Source of the DNA: Polyangiaceae bacterium
GTDB taxonomy: Bacteria > Myxococcota_A > Polyangia > Polyangiales > Polyangiaceae
DNA: 64,000 bases
Reading direction: 5' to 3'
NCBI GenBank assembly: GCA_015075635.1
Contig: JABTUA010000001.1
Coordinates: forward strand, 3,162,001-3,226,000
Numbering within the stretch: position 1 is the stretch's first letter; every line of letters starts with the position of its first letter. The position numbers and the translations under genes are program-made. The notes under the pieces are model-generated. The model ran no database searches and had not been told where the DNA came from. It saw only the letters and a list, made by a program, of their open reading frames with translations. Of the stretch, positions 63,964-64,000 are shown piece by piece.

Positions 63964-64000
63964 CTACCTCAGCGCGACCGTGTAACGGACCAGGCCGGGC
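63964..64000 (-). CDS. C-terminal end of a gene entering from the right edge
   Basis: Reading inward from the right edge on the minus strand gives PGLVRYTVALR followed by TAG at 63966-63964. Eleven residues are too few to name. The alternating pattern with an aromatic near the end resembles a last beta strand of an outer-membrane protein, but this is a guess. Confidence 0.25.
   Translation of the reverse strand, partial: PGLVRYTVALR

Overview
The window is very GC-rich DNA from a Gram-negative bacterium. It is most likely a member of the Myxococcota (deltaproteobacterial, Polyangia/Sorangium-like). The pointers are many lipoproteins, MopE-type and cysteine-rich 'DxDGDG...CGNGxDDDC' secreted proteins, PAS hybrid kinases, a Tgl/PilF-like TPR lipoprotein, and an alginate-export-like outer-membrane protein. 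Species assignment is inference.

Region 1 (1-6190) is the right end of an integrated phage or phage-satellite element. All its genes are on the minus strand and most overlap by 1 or 4 bases. In transcription order they are: two small unknowns, two small DNA-binding candidates, a DUF2786-like protein, a PC4/p15-like ssDNA-binding protein, a RuvC-like resolvase, a primase-polymerase-like protein, a RecA/DnaB-fold ATPase, a 441-bp non-coding gap with GTGTC/GACAC palindromes, and the small and large terminase subunits (the large one runs off the left edge). The element ends at a 3' tRNA-Pro(GGG) fragment starting exactly at the anticodon loop, which marks an attachment site. The reconstituted tRNA and the integrase should lie to the left, outside the window.

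Region 2 (6.2-20.98 kb) is a conserved chromosomal backbone with intact reading frames: plsC, a PAS hybrid histidine kinase, an ATC-hydrolase-like protein, a class V aminotransferase/cysteine desulfurase-like protein, tsaB, a CRP/FNR regulator, a Tgl/PilF-like lipoprotein, a RodZ-like protein, recO, TerB, tRNA-Val(CAC), an endo/exonuclease/phosphatase lipoprotein, engB, murJ and tolC.

Region 3 (19.5-26.6 kb) is an envelope-stress or efflux cluster on the minus strand: a Spy/LTxxQ lipoprotein, ECF sigma factor, one-TM anti-sigma factor, membrane-anchored Spy-like periplasmic sensor, MacA, MacB ATPase, MacB permease and TolC, with translational coupling along most of its length.

Region 4 (26.6-43.1 kb) holds AMMECR1, two Bor-like lipoproteins, enoyl-CoA hydratase, a DUF4349 lipoprotein, two large secreted alpha/beta-hydrolase-type proteins, a PaaX-like regulator coupled to a radical SAM/SPASM protein, a DUF2339 membrane protein, a histidine ammonia-lyase and a divergent outer-membrane beta-barrel protein.

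Region 5 (43.2-64 kb) holds a SurA-like/POTRA-only/M48-peptidase cluster, an archaeal-type AdoMet synthetase-Lon-Usp operon, a biotin carrier coupled to a D-cysteine desulfhydrase-like enzyme, an LPG-synthase-TM-like protein, a membrane sulfatase-family protein, xerC, an ABC-2 permease, a SRPBCC protein, a MopE-type lipoprotein, an unusual HATPase-only protein with a single-domain response regulator, and a TerB-like protein.

An important caveat: from about 21.3 kb rightwards many conserved genes are split by one-base indels, some in short homopolymers or repeats. The first 21 kb show none. This looks like uneven sequence quality more than mass pseudogenisation, so the broken genes are annotated as single genes with the frame breaks stated.
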